Assembly: GCF_007970805.1 (NCBI RefSeq)
Contig: NZ_CP042433.1
Coordinates: 620,001 to 684,000, forward strand
Length of the DNA: 64,000 nucleotides
Direction: 5' to 3'
Source: Flavisolibacter ginsenosidimutans
GTDB taxonomy: Bacteria; Bacteroidota; Bacteroidia; Chitinophagales; Chitinophagaceae
A model generated the notes under the pieces. The model was not told the DNA's origin, searched no databases, and was given only the letters and a program-made list of their open reading frames with translations. Positions 44,199-54,076 of the stretch are shown here, piece after piece; position 1 is the first letter of the stretch; every line of letters begins with the position of its first letter. A program made the translations under genes and the position numbers.

Positions 44199-45458
44199 TT
44201 ATTGTGGCCGTAAAAGTAAGCCGCCTTTGTGAATAATGCCGAGCGGTTTGCCCGTTAGTGTTTTACCGGTAAAGGCGCTGTTTTTTGATCTGGAATAAAA
44301 CGTTGAAGGCATCCATTCAGCGTTCGGTAAAAACAAACTTAAAGAAGCAAGTTGCCCGGCTTGTACAGATGTTTGCGGCAGCGCAAATATTTTTCTTGGT
44401 GCCGTGGAAAACAAATCCACCAATCGTTCCAATGAAAGTTGCGGCACGGTTGTTCGCACAGCGGCAAAGCAAGTTTCCAAACCAATCATGCCATTTTTAG
44501 CGTATTCAAATTCTACTATTTTATTGTCTGTGTGTTGCGGCAAATGATGCGAAGCAATGCAGTCAATTACGCCATCTAACAGCGCTGCCTTCAGGGCCTC
44601 GCAATCAGTTTTTGTTCGCAGCGGCGGGGAAACTTTAAGATTAGTGTCGTAGTCGTTCAAGTCATCGTCGCTAAAAAACAAATGATAAGGCGTGACCGAA
44701 CACGTAACCGAAACCCCGGCCTTTTTTGCTGCCTTTATCAAATTAATTCCTTTGGCCGTAGACACCCCGGTGATGTGCAGTTTTGAACCCGTGTATTTTG
44801 CCAGTTCCAAATCTCTCCCAATCATTAACTCCTCGGCAATAGCCGGTTTTCCCGGCAAGCCAAGTCGTGTAGAAGCAATGCCTTCATTCATTAAGCCGTG
44901 CGCCGAAAGCGAACCGTCGTCGGGAAGCTGAATGAGCGTTTTGTCAACGGCTTTTAAATATTGCAAGGCTTTTACAGCAATGCCTGATGATTGAAGCGGG
45001 CAAAGTCCATCACTGAAGGCAACCGCGCCGCTGTCTTGCATGTCGTACATCTCAGCCAGTTCTTTGCCTTCGGCATTTTTTGTAACGGCACCAATTGGAT
45101 GAACGCTTACGGGCAAACGCCGGCTTCGTTGAACAATATACTCGACGCCGGCTTTGTGATGCATCGCCGGTATTGTGTTGGGCAAAACCATCACATCGGT
45201 GTAACCACCGTAAGCGGCCGCAAGCGCACCGGTTTCCAGTGTTTCGCGTTGTTCCTGTCCGGGGTCGCAAAAGTGGGCGAAAACATCGGCAAAGCCTGGC
45301 GAAACGTGCAGGCCTTCAACAGCAATTGTTTCTTCTGATATGCGGGAAAGATTTCCAATTTCGGCAATGAAACCGTTTTGAATAAAAACATCGCTTGTCT
45401 GCAGATGAAAAGGAGAGAAAGGGTCAGCTACGGTGACACCTTTTAAAACAATGTCCAT
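44199..45458 (-). CDS. Dihydroorotase-like amidohydrolase, probably non-catalytic
   Basis: 419 residues, overall like class I dihydroorotase. In active enzymes the N-terminal metal motif is DxHVHLRxPG; here it is ADVFAHFCDPG, with the first His replaced by Phe and the Arg by Cys. The C-terminal metal Asp of the TDHAP motif is His here (ASHHLPQ). LPNT and HITGVST stretches are kept. This is like the PyrC-prime forms that bind aspartate carbamoyltransferase, though the present gene has no pyrB neighbour. It could be structural or act on another amide. First gene of a four-gene minus-strand unit. Confidence 0.82.
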   Translation of the reverse strand: MDIVLKGVTVADPFSPFHLQTSDVFIQNGFIAEIGNLSRISEETIAVEGLHVSPGFADVFAHFCDPGQEQRETLETGALAAAYGGYTDVMVLPNTIPAMHHKAGVEYIVQRSRRLPVSVHPIGAVTKNAEGKELAEMYDMQDSGAVAFSDGLCPLQSSGIAVKALQYLKAVDKTLIQLPDDGSLSAHGLMNEGIASTRLGLPGKPAIAEELMIGRDLELAKYTGSKLHITGVSTAKGINLIKAAKKAGVSVTCSVTPYHLFFSDDDLNDYDTNLKVSPPLRTKTDCEALKAALLDGVIDCIASHHLPQHTDNKIVEFEYAKNGMIGLETCFAAVRTTVPQLSLERLVDLFSTAPRKIFALPQTSVQAGQLASLSLFLPNAEWMPSTFYSRSKNSAFTGKTLTGKPLGIIHKGGLLLRPQ

Positions 45459-45711
45459 TAAGCGACGAAGTTAGGGATAAAGGACAATTGCTGAAAACAG
45501 GCGTGAGCGCAGATCATAACATTTCAAAAGGCTTTCAATGAAATTTTTGAGTCCGGGATTTACTGTCCATTGAACATCGCATCGTACTCCTGTACGCCTT
45601 GTTCCCTGCGCGGCGCATCTTTCGCCTTCTCATTTCCATTCCTAAAAAATAAAAATTACTTTAGCGCCTTCATAAAATAAACTCTCGACAGTAATTAAAC
45701 GCTAACATTAA

Positions 45712-46833
45712 ATGAAAACTGCCCTTATTACCGGCATTACCGGTCAAGACGGTGCCTATTTGGCTGAACTGCTTTTGGAAAAAGGTTACATGGTACACGG
45801 TATCAAACGCCGTTCTTCACTCATCAACACCGACCGCATTGACCATTTATATCAGGATCCACACGAAAAAAACGTAAGGCTAAAATTGCATTACGGCGAC
45901 CTAACCGACTCGACCAACCTTATTCGTATCATTCAGGAAACGCAGCCCGATGAGATATACAACCTCGCCGCCATGTCGCACGTGAAGGTTAGCTTCGACA
46001 CACCTGAGTACACGGCTAACGCAGACGGTATCGGAACGTTGCGCTTGCTTGAGGCCATCCGGATTCTTGGTTTAGAAAAGAAAACAAAAATTTACCAGGC
46101 TTCCACGTCGGAACTTTACGGATTGGTGCAAGAAGTGCCGCAATCGGAAAAAACGCCCTTCTATCCCCGCAGTCCTTACGGTGTGGCAAAACTCTATGCT
46201 TACTGGATTACGGTAAATTACCGCGAAGCCTACAACATGTTTGCCTGTAACGGCATTCTCTTTAACCATGAAAGTCCGCTGCGCGGTGAAACTTTTGTTA
46301 CGAGAAAGATCACGAGAGCGGTGGCCGCGATCGCCTCGGGCCATCAAAATTGCCTTTACATGGGCAACCTCGATGCACAGCGGGACTGGGGACACGCCAA
46401 AGATTACGTGGAAGCCATGTGGCGCATTTTACAGCAGGAGACACCAGAAGATTTCGTGATCGCCACAGGCAAAACCACTTCTGTGCGTGATTTTATTTCG
46501 ATGGCATTTTCTGAAGTAGGAATTGCGATTGCTTTTAAGGGCGAAGGCATAAATGAAAAAGGTTTCGTGGCTGCTTGTTCTAATCCCGACTACCAATTGG
46601 AAATCGGCAAACAGGTGGTCAGCATTGACCCGGCTTATTTCCGTCCCACAGAAGTTGACCTTCTTATTGGTGACGCAACCAAAGCTCGCACCAAACTGGG
46701 CTGGGAGCCTAAATACGATCTCAAAGCTTTGGTTAGTGAAATGGTGGAAACCGACTTAAACAAGGTGACCGCATACGCACAAATGAGTGTCGGTCAAATT
46801 CATTCCTACATCAATCGTTTTGAAGAAAGATAA
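45712..46833 (+). CDS. gmd: GDP-mannose 4,6-dehydratase
   Basis: 373 residues. NAD(P)-binding [16 protein letters not shown], catalytic Ser-Tyr-Lys with STSELYG and [15 protein letters not shown], and the Gmd-specific [16 protein letters not shown]. Forms GDP-4-keto-6-deoxy-mannose, the precursor of GDP-fucose, GDP-rhamnose and perosamine. No fcl or rmd follows, so the 6-deoxy sugar made is unknown. Opens the polysaccharide locus, with a terminator after it. Confidence 0.95.
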   Translation: MKTALITGITGQDGAYLAELLLEKGYMVHGIKRRSSLINTDRIDHLYQDPHEKNVRLKLHYGDLTDSTNLIRIIQETQPDEIYNLAAMSHVKVSFDTPEYTANADGIGTLRLLEAIRILGLEKKTKIYQASTSELYGLVQEVPQSEKTPFYPRSPYGVAKLYAYWITVNYREAYNMFACNGILFNHESPLRGETFVTRKITRAVAAIASGHQNCLYMGNLDAQRDWGHAKDYVEAMWRILQQETPEDFVIATGKTTSVRDFISMAFSEVGIAIAFKGEGINEKGFVAACSNPDYQLEIGKQVVSIDPAYFRPTEVDLLIGDATKARTKLGWEPKYDLKALVSEMVETDLNKVTAYAQMSVGQIHSYINRFEER

Positions 46834-46851
46834 AATTTTTAAACGCATTAT

Positions 46852-46880
46852 AAAAAACCATCCCGCAAGGATGGTTTTTT
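46852..46880 (+). terminator. Rho-independent terminator of gmd
   Basis: A 12-bp stem AAAAAACCATCC/GGATGGTTTTTT (46852-46863 with 46869-46880), loop CGCAA, T-run after. Confidence 0.9.
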
Positions 46881-46916
46881 GTTTTTCTGCAGAAAAATTT
46901 TTTGAAGGAGGTAACA

Positions 46917-47048
46917 ATGCGCACTGGCAGCCAATGTAAATCCTTGCACCGCCGGATGGTTCGTTTGTGCGCTGATGAAAATGAATCAGGCTTCTTTCTG
47001 TTGCGGAAACGCTGCAACGTAAGCAGCACCGGCGGAACTGCGCTTTAA
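46917..47048 (+). CDS. Possible small ORF with a strong ribosome-binding site (43 aa)
   Basis: An ORF of 43 codons (ATG 46917 to TAA 47048) preceded by GAAGGAGG, 5 nt before the ATG, an almost perfect Shine-Dalgarno that is rare in this phylum. The product would be basic, with four Cys (QCK, LCA, RCN and others). It lies in the 450-bp gap between gmd and wza. May be chance; no relatives recognised. Confidence 0.25.
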   Translation: MRTGSQCKSLHRRMVRLCADENESGFFLLRKRCNVSSTGGTAL

Positions 47049-47281
47049 AAATATACGGATTTAGGATTGTGAGGGAAGGGTTGAATCAATGAAAGGCAGC
47101 CAGTGTGCGCAAACATAATTGGCGAAATTGCAAATTAAATTGCCATAATCCATCTCGGTAATGGGGAAAAGCTTTGGATTAATTTTGGGTGATTTAAGTT
47201 TGAAATGCTTAGGATTTACAATAAATAAGTGTTTATTTTACACCCGTTCACCGTAAAACTACGCATACTCTGCTTTAACCT
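47049..47281. other. Non-coding leader before the wza-like gene
   Basis: No gene of supportable size is visible. The stretch GGCAGCCA occurs at about 46926 and again near 47096. The end (about 47150-47280) is AT-rich and probably holds the promoter of the export operon, but no clear TTG/TAnnTTTG pair was found. Confidence 0.4.
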
Positions 47282-48019
47282 ATGTACAAGTATCTTTCCG
47301 TAAACTTTGTGGCTTCCGTTGTTCTCCTTGGTTTCTTGGGTTTTTCCTGTACACCGCAAAAAGAAGCACACTACTTTCAAACCGTTCCGTACAACAGCGA
47401 AATTCAAACACTAATCACAAAGGATTTTGAGCACAAGGTGAAAGTCGACGACATCTTACTGATTGGTTTTTTCACCAACAGCGTTGAGGTTGCGAAATAC
47501 AATACCAGCTTGGAAGGTTACTTAGTGGATAAAAACGGCAACATCCAAATCTATAATATAGGTGACGTAAAGGTTGTGGGCCTCACTTTGGACCAGGTTA
47601 AACAAAAGCTGATGAAGATCTTCGTTCCCGATATCTTCAAGCAGCTGACCATTTCTGCCCGTTTTAAAAATCACAGGGTAGTTGTTTTGGGTGAGGTGGG
47701 CTCGGCGGGTGTAATTCCAATGGAAACCGAGCATTTGTCCCTGCTCGAAGCCATTTCCATGCGCGGCGATTTGCGGCCTGAAGCCCGCAAAGACAACGTT
47801 CTCGTTATTCGCAACACGGACCGCGGTAAAATGTTTTACCGCGTGAACCTGACCGACGGCTCTATTTTTAATTCGGACTATTACTATTTACAGGCTGATG
47901 ATATTGTTTATGTGGAGTCGTCAGAGCAGAAGAAAAAATCTGCGACAACGGAAAAAATCATAAGCTATACACTCTCCGGCCTATCGTTTCTGTTATTAGT
48001 ATTTAGTCGCGTAAAATGA
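47282..48019 (+). CDS. Polysaccharide export outer-membrane lipoprotein (Wza-like)
   Basis: 245 residues with lipobox LGFSCT (Cys near 22). Poly_export domain (VKVDDILLIGFF start; LVDKNGNIQIYNIGDVKVVGLTLDQV) and one SLBB-type segment (FKNHRVVVLGEVGSAGVIPM), ending with a membrane helix (IISYTLSGLSFLLLVFSRV), as in Bacteroidota Wza-like proteins. It forms the outer-membrane channel for polysaccharide. Followed closely by the Wzc-like gene. Confidence 0.93.
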   Translation: MYKYLSVNFVASVVLLGFLGFSCTPQKEAHYFQTVPYNSEIQTLITKDFEHKVKVDDILLIGFFTNSVEVAKYNTSLEGYLVDKNGNIQIYNIGDVKVVGLTLDQVKQKLMKIFVPDIFKQLTISARFKNHRVVVLGEVGSAGVIPMETEHLSLLEAISMRGDLRPEARKDNVLVIRNTDRGKMFYRVNLTDGSIFNSDYYYLQADDIVYVESSEQKKKSATTEKIISYTLSGLSFLLLVFSRVK

Positions 48020-48034
48020 TAATCCTTGTGTGTT

Positions 48035-50386
48035 ATGAATAACGAGCAGCAAACTCCGAAAGGACAATCCGATTTTAGCCAAGTTGGTCAATATGTTCAA
48101 AAATTTTTGCCTTATTGGCCGCTTTTTATTGTTTCCGTGGCCCTGTCACTTGTGGTTGCTTACATCAAACTCAGAGCAGATCAACCGATGTATGTGGCCT
48201 ATGGGAAAATAAAATTAAAAGACCCCAACAAAGGCACTGACTCCAAAGTGCTTGATGAGCTCAACATCGTTGGCGAAAAGAAATCGGTGGAAGACGAGAT
48301 TATGGTATTGCGTTCGACGAGCCTTATGCAGGAAGTGGTAAAAAGGCTGAATCTGAACGTTTCGGTTTATAACGAAGGCCGCGTACGGGTAGAAGAGCTT
48401 TATAAAGGAAATTCGCCGGTTCGTTTTATTCCGTTGCACCGCGACTCTATAAACGGTGGCGGTACCTATTATTTTAAAGTGGATTGGACGAAAGGCGAAA
48501 TTGAAATTGACAACCAACATGTGCCGTTGAACGGCATTGTACGCATTGGTGAAACTGATTACAGAGTTGTACCTACGCCTACCTACAATAAACACGTTGT
48601 GGGGAAAAATTATTTTGCTGTATTCAATTCTGTTGAGGGAGCCGCCAATGATTTGATTAGCGGTCTGGGCGCAAATGCTATTTCTAACTCTTCTTGGGTG
48701 ATTGATGTTAACCTGACCATTGCTGTCCCAGAGAAAGGAAAAGAGGTTTTGTCGGCACTATTTAAAGTGTATAACGAGTTTGCTATTATTGACAAGAACG
48801 AAACAGCTAACCGCACGCTTGATTTTATTGAGGACCGGCTTGCTACGGTGGCGCTCGATCTTGACAGCGTTGAAAGCAAGGCCGTCGAATTCCAATCTGA
48901 ACACGCCATCTCTGATCTGCCGGCACAAGCGGGAGCTTACTGGTCAAAAGCAAGCGAATTTGAACAGCAAAAAAGCCAGATTGATCTTCAGCTAAACTTG
49001 TTGAACAACATCAAAAGCACCATTCTTAGCGGCGGCACTATGCCGGCTCTGGGTGGTCTTACCGATCCCTCGCTCACTTCAGCTTTGGGTGCGTATCAAC
49101 AAGCTCAAACGACTTTACAACAGTTGGAAACTACAGAAGGAAATAAAAGTGATCTGGTAGTCGCGGCTAAAGACAAAGTTGAAAATCAACGCAAGGCTGT
49201 ATTGGACAATATCGCCAACGTTCAACGCGGCTTGATCGCAACTCGTTCCAGTTATGGAAACCTGATGGGGTTGAACATGGGACGTTTGCGGAGCAATCCT
49301 CAGACCGCAAAAGCCATGGCAACTATCAGTCGTCAGCAAAACGTAAAAAACACGATCTACAATTACCTGTTGGAAAAGCGTGAGGAAACGCAATTGAACT
49401 CAGCTTCAACCATCGCAGATATGAAGGTGTTGGAAAGCCCCAGCGCTTATGGACCTGTAAGTCCGGTGCCCAAAGCCTTTTACACAAAATGGCTTTTGAT
49501 TGGTTTGGCTATTCCTGCTGGTTTTGTCTTTATTAAAGACTTATTTAACCGCAAGGTTCAGATGCGTTCCGAAATTGAGCAAAAGACCTCCGTGCCCATT
49601 GTAGCTGAGATTTCGCAAATCAATACGGACAATCCCGTTGTTATTCGCGAAGGTAAGCGCACAGCAGTAGCTGAGCAGTTTCGTGTGCTGCGCACCAACC
49701 TTACGTTTATGGGCCTTACCGACAATAGCAATACGATTCTTGTTGCATCAAGTTCGTCGGGCGAGGGAAAAAGCTTTGTGGCGATTAACCTGGCCATTTC
49801 CTTTACACTAATCGGCAAGAAAGTGGCATTGCTCGAACTGGATCTGCGCAAACCGAAAGTGAGCAAACTCCTGGAAGTTCGCAACGATGTGGGCATTTCA
49901 AATTATCTGGTAAACCAAGCGTCTATTAACGACATCATCAAGCCTACAGAATTCAAAGATTTTTTTGTTTTGCCTTCGGGCATCGTTCCGCCTAATCCTG
50001 CGGAGCTTCTTCAAAAAGATCGCTTTCGGCAATTGATGGCCGAGGCCAAAGAGCGGTTTGATTACGTTATTCTCGATTCAGCCCCATTGGGCCCGGTAGC
50101 TGACTCCTTTTTGTTAAAGGATTATGCCGATGCAACGGTTTACATCGTACGGCAAAACAAAACACAGCGCAGTTACTTAAAGATGATCGAAGAATTTAAC
50201 ACGAAAAAGAAGTTTAAGAACCTGTGCATTGTCTTTAATGGTTTACGCAAACGTGGCCTGTCATACGGTGGCTATGGCTACAACGGATACGCAAACGGAG
50301 ACGGCTACTATGTAAACGAGGACGCAGATGGCGGCATAAAAGTTCTTGGCAATCGCATTAAAAAATTTGTTGGCTTAAAGAGCTGA
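48035..50386 (+). CDS. Wzc-like chain-length determinant with tyrosine autokinase domain
   Basis: 783 residues from the ATG at 48035; an upstream ATG (48026) adds three residues. Two membrane helices (near 25-45 and 480-500) enclose a periplasmic Wzz domain with a long coiled coil. The C-terminal cytoplasmic BY-kinase has Walker A ASSSSGEGKSFVAIN near residue 570, Walker A-prime ALLELDLRKPKV, Walker B VILDSAPLG, and a tyrosine-rich tail YGGYGYNGYANGDGYY that is the autophosphorylation cluster. Controls polymer length and export. Fifteen bp after the wza-like gene. Confidence 0.94.
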   Translation: MNNEQQTPKGQSDFSQVGQYVQKFLPYWPLFIVSVALSLVVAYIKLRADQPMYVAYGKIKLKDPNKGTDSKVLDELNIVGEKKSVEDEIMVLRSTSLMQEVVKRLNLNVSVYNEGRVRVEELYKGNSPVRFIPLHRDSINGGGTYYFKVDWTKGEIEIDNQHVPLNGIVRIGETDYRVVPTPTYNKHVVGKNYFAVFNSVEGAANDLISGLGANAISNSSWVIDVNLTIAVPEKGKEVLSALFKVYNEFAIIDKNETANRTLDFIEDRLATVALDLDSVESKAVEFQSEHAISDLPAQAGAYWSKASEFEQQKSQIDLQLNLLNNIKSTILSGGTMPALGGLTDPSLTSALGAYQQAQTTLQQLETTEGNKSDLVVAAKDKVENQRKAVLDNIANVQRGLIATRSSYGNLMGLNMGRLRSNPQTAKAMATISRQQNVKNTIYNYLLEKREETQLNSASTIADMKVLESPSAYGPVSPVPKAFYTKWLLIGLAIPAGFVFIKDLFNRKVQMRSEIEQKTSVPIVAEISQINTDNPVVIREGKRTAVAEQFRVLRTNLTFMGLTDNSNTILVASSSSGEGKSFVAINLAISFTLIGKKVALLELDLRKPKVSKLLEVRNDVGISNYLVNQASINDIIKPTEFKDFFVLPSGIVPPNPAELLQKDRFRQLMAEAKERFDYVILDSAPLGPVADSFLLKDYADATVYIVRQNKTQRSYLKMIEEFNTKKKFKNLCIVFNGLRKRGLSYGGYGYNGYANGDGYYVNEDADGGIKVLGNRIKKFVGLKS

Positions 50387-50549
50387 TTAAGTTAATCCGT
50401 TACCTATTTGGGAAAGACTCATTGCACTGGCAGTTCCAAGGCGTGGTTTTGTGTTGATGCTTTTGACGAAGACCGCCTCTCGCATCAATATGCATCAGGA
50501 CTGTTGTTTCATCAAATTCCGGATTATTACTTTGTGTCTTTAAGCTAAC

Positions 50550-50574
50550 TTGGCAAAGCAACCTGCTTTGCCAA
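50550..50574 (+). promoter_or_regulatory. Hairpin in the leader of the NusG-like gene
   Basis: Perfect 11-bp stem TTGGCAAAGCA/TGCTTTGCCAA (50550-50560 with 50564-50574), loop ACC, without a T-run after it. It is 70 bp before the NusG/UpxY-type gene and could be a pause, an antitermination target, or a weak terminator. Confidence 0.5.
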
Positions 50575-50646
50575 ATACGCATCTTATTACAAAAAATTGA
50601 CTTCGGTTACAAAACAACTGTGACTGAGGAATAGCGAAGCTTTGTG

Positions 50647-51147
50647 ATGACGGGAAAAAATGTTTATTGGTACGTTGTTTATACCCGGCCGAGGTGGGAG
50701 AAAAAAGTGGCCCGTCTTCTGGATGAAAAAGGCGTTGAGGCCTACTGTCCCCTGAATAAAGTTTACCGGCAGTGGAGCGACCGCCGTAAACTGGTGCAGG
50801 AGCCGCTATTCAAGGGTTATGTGTTTGTTCATCTCGAAGACGAACACAAATGGGACGTAAAAAAGATCGACGGTATCCTGAACTTTGTTTATTGGAACGG
50901 AAAGCCTGCTGTGGTTCGCGACGAAGAAATTGAAACCATCAAAAAATTTCTGAGCGAATTTTCAGACGTTGAAGTAGAAGATTTAAAGCTTGCAGTGCAA
51001 ACACCCGTTCGAATCAAGCGGGGTATTTTGATGAACTACCAAGGCATTGTTGTGGAAGTGATGGGCAACAAAGCCAAAGTAAAAATTGAAAGCATGGGCG
51101 TTCAGCTTAGCGCCATCTTTGAAAAGAAAAATCTGGAACCCGCATAA
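50647..51147 (+). CDS. NusG-like transcription antiterminator (UpxY/LoaP type)
   Basis: 166 residues. NGN domain with WYVVYTRPRWEKKVARLLDEKGVEAYCP, and YRQWSDRRKLVQEPLFKGYVFV; C-terminal KOW-like segment (RGILMNYQGIVVEVMGNKAKVKIESMG). The gene order, before a long polysaccharide operon, matches UpxY proteins, which let RNA polymerase pass the leader of such operons. A GTG three bases upstream is an alternative start. Confidence 0.92.
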   Translation: MTGKNVYWYVVYTRPRWEKKVARLLDEKGVEAYCPLNKVYRQWSDRRKLVQEPLFKGYVFVHLEDEHKWDVKKIDGILNFVYWNGKPAVVRDEEIETIKKFLSEFSDVEVEDLKLAVQTPVRIKRGILMNYQGIVVEVMGNKAKVKIESMGVQLSAIFEKKNLEPA

Positions 51148-51210
51148 CAAAATCTTTTCGGCTTTCCAAAGCCAGAGCTCAAACCTTCATCCCAAACCAA
51201 ACGAATCACC

Positions 51211-53028
51211 TTGTGTAGAATTGCCGGCATAATAAACCATTCTTTACCCACAGAGGAACTCACCGGCCGCGTAAAAGCGATGTGCCAGTCGCAAAAGCAC
51301 GGTGGCCCGGATGACGAAGGCCTCTTTGTTGATGAGGTCCTGCACCTGGGCTTTGGTCACAGGCGTCTGTCGTTAATAGATCTTTCGCCGGGTGGCCATC
51401 AGCCCATGTTTTACAACGACGGTGCCTTGGTGATTACTTATAACGGAGAACTTTATAATTATCCCGAACTAAAAGAGGAATTAAAATATTTAGGCTATCG
51501 TTTCTCTTCAGCTTCCGACACGGAAGTTATTCTTGCCGCTTTTGCCGAGTGGGGCCCGCAAGCTTTTAAACGCTTTAACGGCATGTTTGCCTTTGCCCTT
51601 GCCAACCGCGAAACAAAAAAAGTTTACCTCGTTCGCGACCCGGCGGGTATTAAACCGCTTTATTATTCTACCCGCGACAACAACCTTGTTTTTGCCTCCG
51701 AGACAAAGGCCTTTCATCAAGTGGCGGAAACAAGCGAAGAAAACCCGGTTTGGCCCGTCTATTTTATGGCTTACGGCCACTTGCCCGAACCGGTTACGAC
51801 ACTCCGGCACGTAAGTCCATTACCAAAAGGTTTTTTTCTCGAATACGACATTGTCTCCAAAAAAGTTGACCTCGAATCGTTCACGCACTTCAGCTATGTT
51901 GAAAAACTGAACGATCGGGAAGAGGTGCTGCAAAAAATTAGACAGTCTTTAAAAGCCGCGGTTGAGCGTCACCTTCTTTCCGATGCTCCCATCGGTGCTT
52001 TCCTCAGCGGCGGCATTGACTCGTCTCTCATTTCCTTGCTTGCCGGCGCACACGTAAAAGACTATCTTAATACCCTCTCGATTTACTTTCGCGAGGACGT
52101 TTATTCCGAAAAAAAATACCAGGACATCGTCCTTCATCGTCTGCAATGCAATCATTCAGGTCACTTGCTTACCGGCGGAGAATTCACTGAGTTTCTTCCG
52201 GCCATCGTTAGCGACATGGACCTGCCAAGCTGCGATGGCATAAATACATGGTTTATCAGTAAATGTGCAAAGGAAGCCGGCTTAAAAGCTGTGCTTTCCG
52301 GTTTGGGAGGCGATGAGTTATTCGGCGGTTATCCTTCTTTTGAGCGGTTGAAAGCGGCCGCAACCTTGCAGAAAATGCCCAACGCAACGCTAAAAGCAGG
52401 ACGATACAGCGGTCTGAAAAAATTAAGGCGCCTGGCTTATTTAAGCTTACCAGGCATAAAAGGAAAATACTTGTTTCTGCGTGGCCAGTTTATTCCCTCA
52501 GAAATTGCGCAGCAATTGGGAATAGAGGAGGAGCAGGTTTGGAAACTTTTGCAGGATCAACCGTCACTTCCCGACGTTCATTTCTTAACGCACAAGAATC
52601 AGGCAAGCTGGATGGAAATGAACCTTTATATGCAGAACCAACTCTTGCGCGATTCGGACGTGATGAGTATGGCGCACGGCATTGAAATCAGGGTTCCTTT
52701 TCTTGATGCGGAATTTATACGGCTGGCCTTGCAAATTTCATCGGCTGTAAAATATGCCGGAGAAGGCAAACAATTGCTCATTGATGCTTTCAAAGACATA
52801 CTTCCTGAATCTATTTATAATCGCCCGAAGATGGGCTTTGCTTTTCCGTTTAAAGAATGGTTAGCTGCAAATGCCTGGGTGAAAGACGAAATTGAATCTG
52901 CCGGCAAAGAAGCGCAAAAAACATACGACCTGTTTTTGAAAGGACAGCGGCACTGGTCGCAGGTGCTTGTATTGATGTTGGCAAAAAATCACCGCCCGCA
53001 AAAGATACTGGCGACAGCCCCGGCATAA
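51211..53028 (+). CDS. asnB: Glutamine-hydrolysing asparagine synthetase family amidotransferase
   Basis: 605 residues. The start codon is TTG at 51211: the next codon is Cys, which must become the N-terminal nucleophile of the glutaminase domain (MCRIAGIINHS). The synthetase domain has the PPi-loop SGGIDSSLIS near 265 and LSGLGGDELFGGYPSF. Members of this family in polysaccharide loci often form amides of uronic acids rather than asparagine. It follows the antiterminator gene by 63 bp and is followed by glycosyltransferase genes. Confidence 0.92.
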   Translation: MCRIAGIINHSLPTEELTGRVKAMCQSQKHGGPDDEGLFVDEVLHLGFGHRRLSLIDLSPGGHQPMFYNDGALVITYNGELYNYPELKEELKYLGYRFSSASDTEVILAAFAEWGPQAFKRFNGMFAFALANRETKKVYLVRDPAGIKPLYYSTRDNNLVFASETKAFHQVAETSEENPVWPVYFMAYGHLPEPVTTLRHVSPLPKGFFLEYDIVSKKVDLESFTHFSYVEKLNDREEVLQKIRQSLKAAVERHLLSDAPIGAFLSGGIDSSLISLLAGAHVKDYLNTLSIYFREDVYSEKKYQDIVLHRLQCNHSGHLLTGGEFTEFLPAIVSDMDLPSCDGINTWFISKCAKEAGLKAVLSGLGGDELFGGYPSFERLKAAATLQKMPNATLKAGRYSGLKKLRRLAYLSLPGIKGKYLFLRGQFIPSEIAQQLGIEEEQVWKLLQDQPSLPDVHFLTHKNQASWMEMNLYMQNQLLRDSDVMSMAHGIEIRVPFLDAEFIRLALQISSAVKYAGEGKQLLIDAFKDILPESIYNRPKMGFAFPFKEWLAANAWVKDEIESAGKEAQKTYDLFLKGQRHWSQVLVLMLAKNHRPQKILATAPA

Positions 53029-53068
53029 CCTTCGAACGTAGATAGAAGTTCTGTCGAAATTGCCATGA

Positions 53069-54076
53069 ATGGAAGGTTTTCAAACGACAAAGCATAAAAA
53101 GCAAATCAAGGCGGTAAACGATAGCGGCCTGCCCATCATCTACATTCACAAAGGCTATTGTCCCTATCTGCGTTTGTCGCTGTTGCAGGCAAAAAAAACA
53201 AACCCAGATACGCGGTTGATTTTGTTGGGCGATGGTCCAAACAAAAGGCTGGCGCAGGAAGTTGGCGTTGCGTTTTACCCTTTTGAAAATTACTTTTCTG
53301 CGGCGACAAATTTCGAAACCATCTACCGGCACAATTCCGCTAATGGCTATCATTACGAACTCTTTTGCTTTCAACGCTGGTTTGTTCTAAACGAGTTTCT
53401 TGCAAAGGAAAAAATAACCGGCCACTTTTTTTATAACGATTCCGACACCTTTCTGTTTTGCGACGCGGCTGCTGTGGTTAAGGAATTTACGCAGCACTAC
53501 GACTTGTCCATCTGCGGCACCATTGCACCTTGCTTTGTATTCTTTAAATCGGCTGATGCGTTGAGGGAATTATGCTCCTTTATAACTTATCAATATGCTG
53601 ATCCGGAAGCGTACGATTTCCTTGTTGAAAATTTCAAAAAAAGGCAAAACCAACCTATCGGTGATTTGCATGCAATGTTCGAAACCGTCTCGGATATGAC
53701 GATGTTTGGCCTTTTTTACAAAAAAAATGCAAACCGCATCATCAATCTATCGGATTATGCCGTGGTAAAAAAAGGCGTGTTTGAAGAGAATCATTATTTC
53801 GGTTTTCAACAAGAATACCGGAGCCGTTTTCCGTTTGGCCGGCAAATAAAATGGCGGGATGGGAAACCGCATTACCTCACACCTGCTAACGAATTGGTTC
53901 CCGTTTTGGGTTTTCACTTTCAGGGACATGCCAAACGGGAAATGATCAAAATTTTTCGCGGCAGCAGAAAAGCCGTTCCAAAAAGCGAATACTGGAAACA
54001 TCAAAAAAACCTATATCGTTTTCTTTTATCCGGTTTCAAAAGAAGGCTAACCGGGCAAACTATCCACACTGCGTGA
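53069..54076 (+). CDS. Putative glycosyltransferase-like protein of the polysaccharide locus
   Basis: 335 residues. A GT-A-like pattern is visible: LPIIYIHKGYCPYLRLSLLQAKKTNPDTRLILLGD at the start (as in GT families acting on nucleotide sugars), and FFYNDSDTFLFCDAAAV with a D-S-D motif near 128. Family not certain; its place between asnB and GT genes, and a 4-nt overlap with the next gene, support a role in the same pathway. Confidence 0.6.
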   Translation: MEGFQTTKHKKQIKAVNDSGLPIIYIHKGYCPYLRLSLLQAKKTNPDTRLILLGDGPNKRLAQEVGVAFYPFENYFSAATNFETIYRHNSANGYHYELFCFQRWFVLNEFLAKEKITGHFFYNDSDTFLFCDAAAVVKEFTQHYDLSICGTIAPCFVFFKSADALRELCSFITYQYADPEAYDFLVENFKKRQNQPIGDLHAMFETVSDMTMFGLFYKKNANRIINLSDYAVVKKGVFEENHYFGFQQEYRSRFPFGRQIKWRDGKPHYLTPANELVPVLGFHFQGHAKREMIKIFRGSRKAVPKSEYWKHQKNLYRFLLSGFKRRLTGQTIHTA

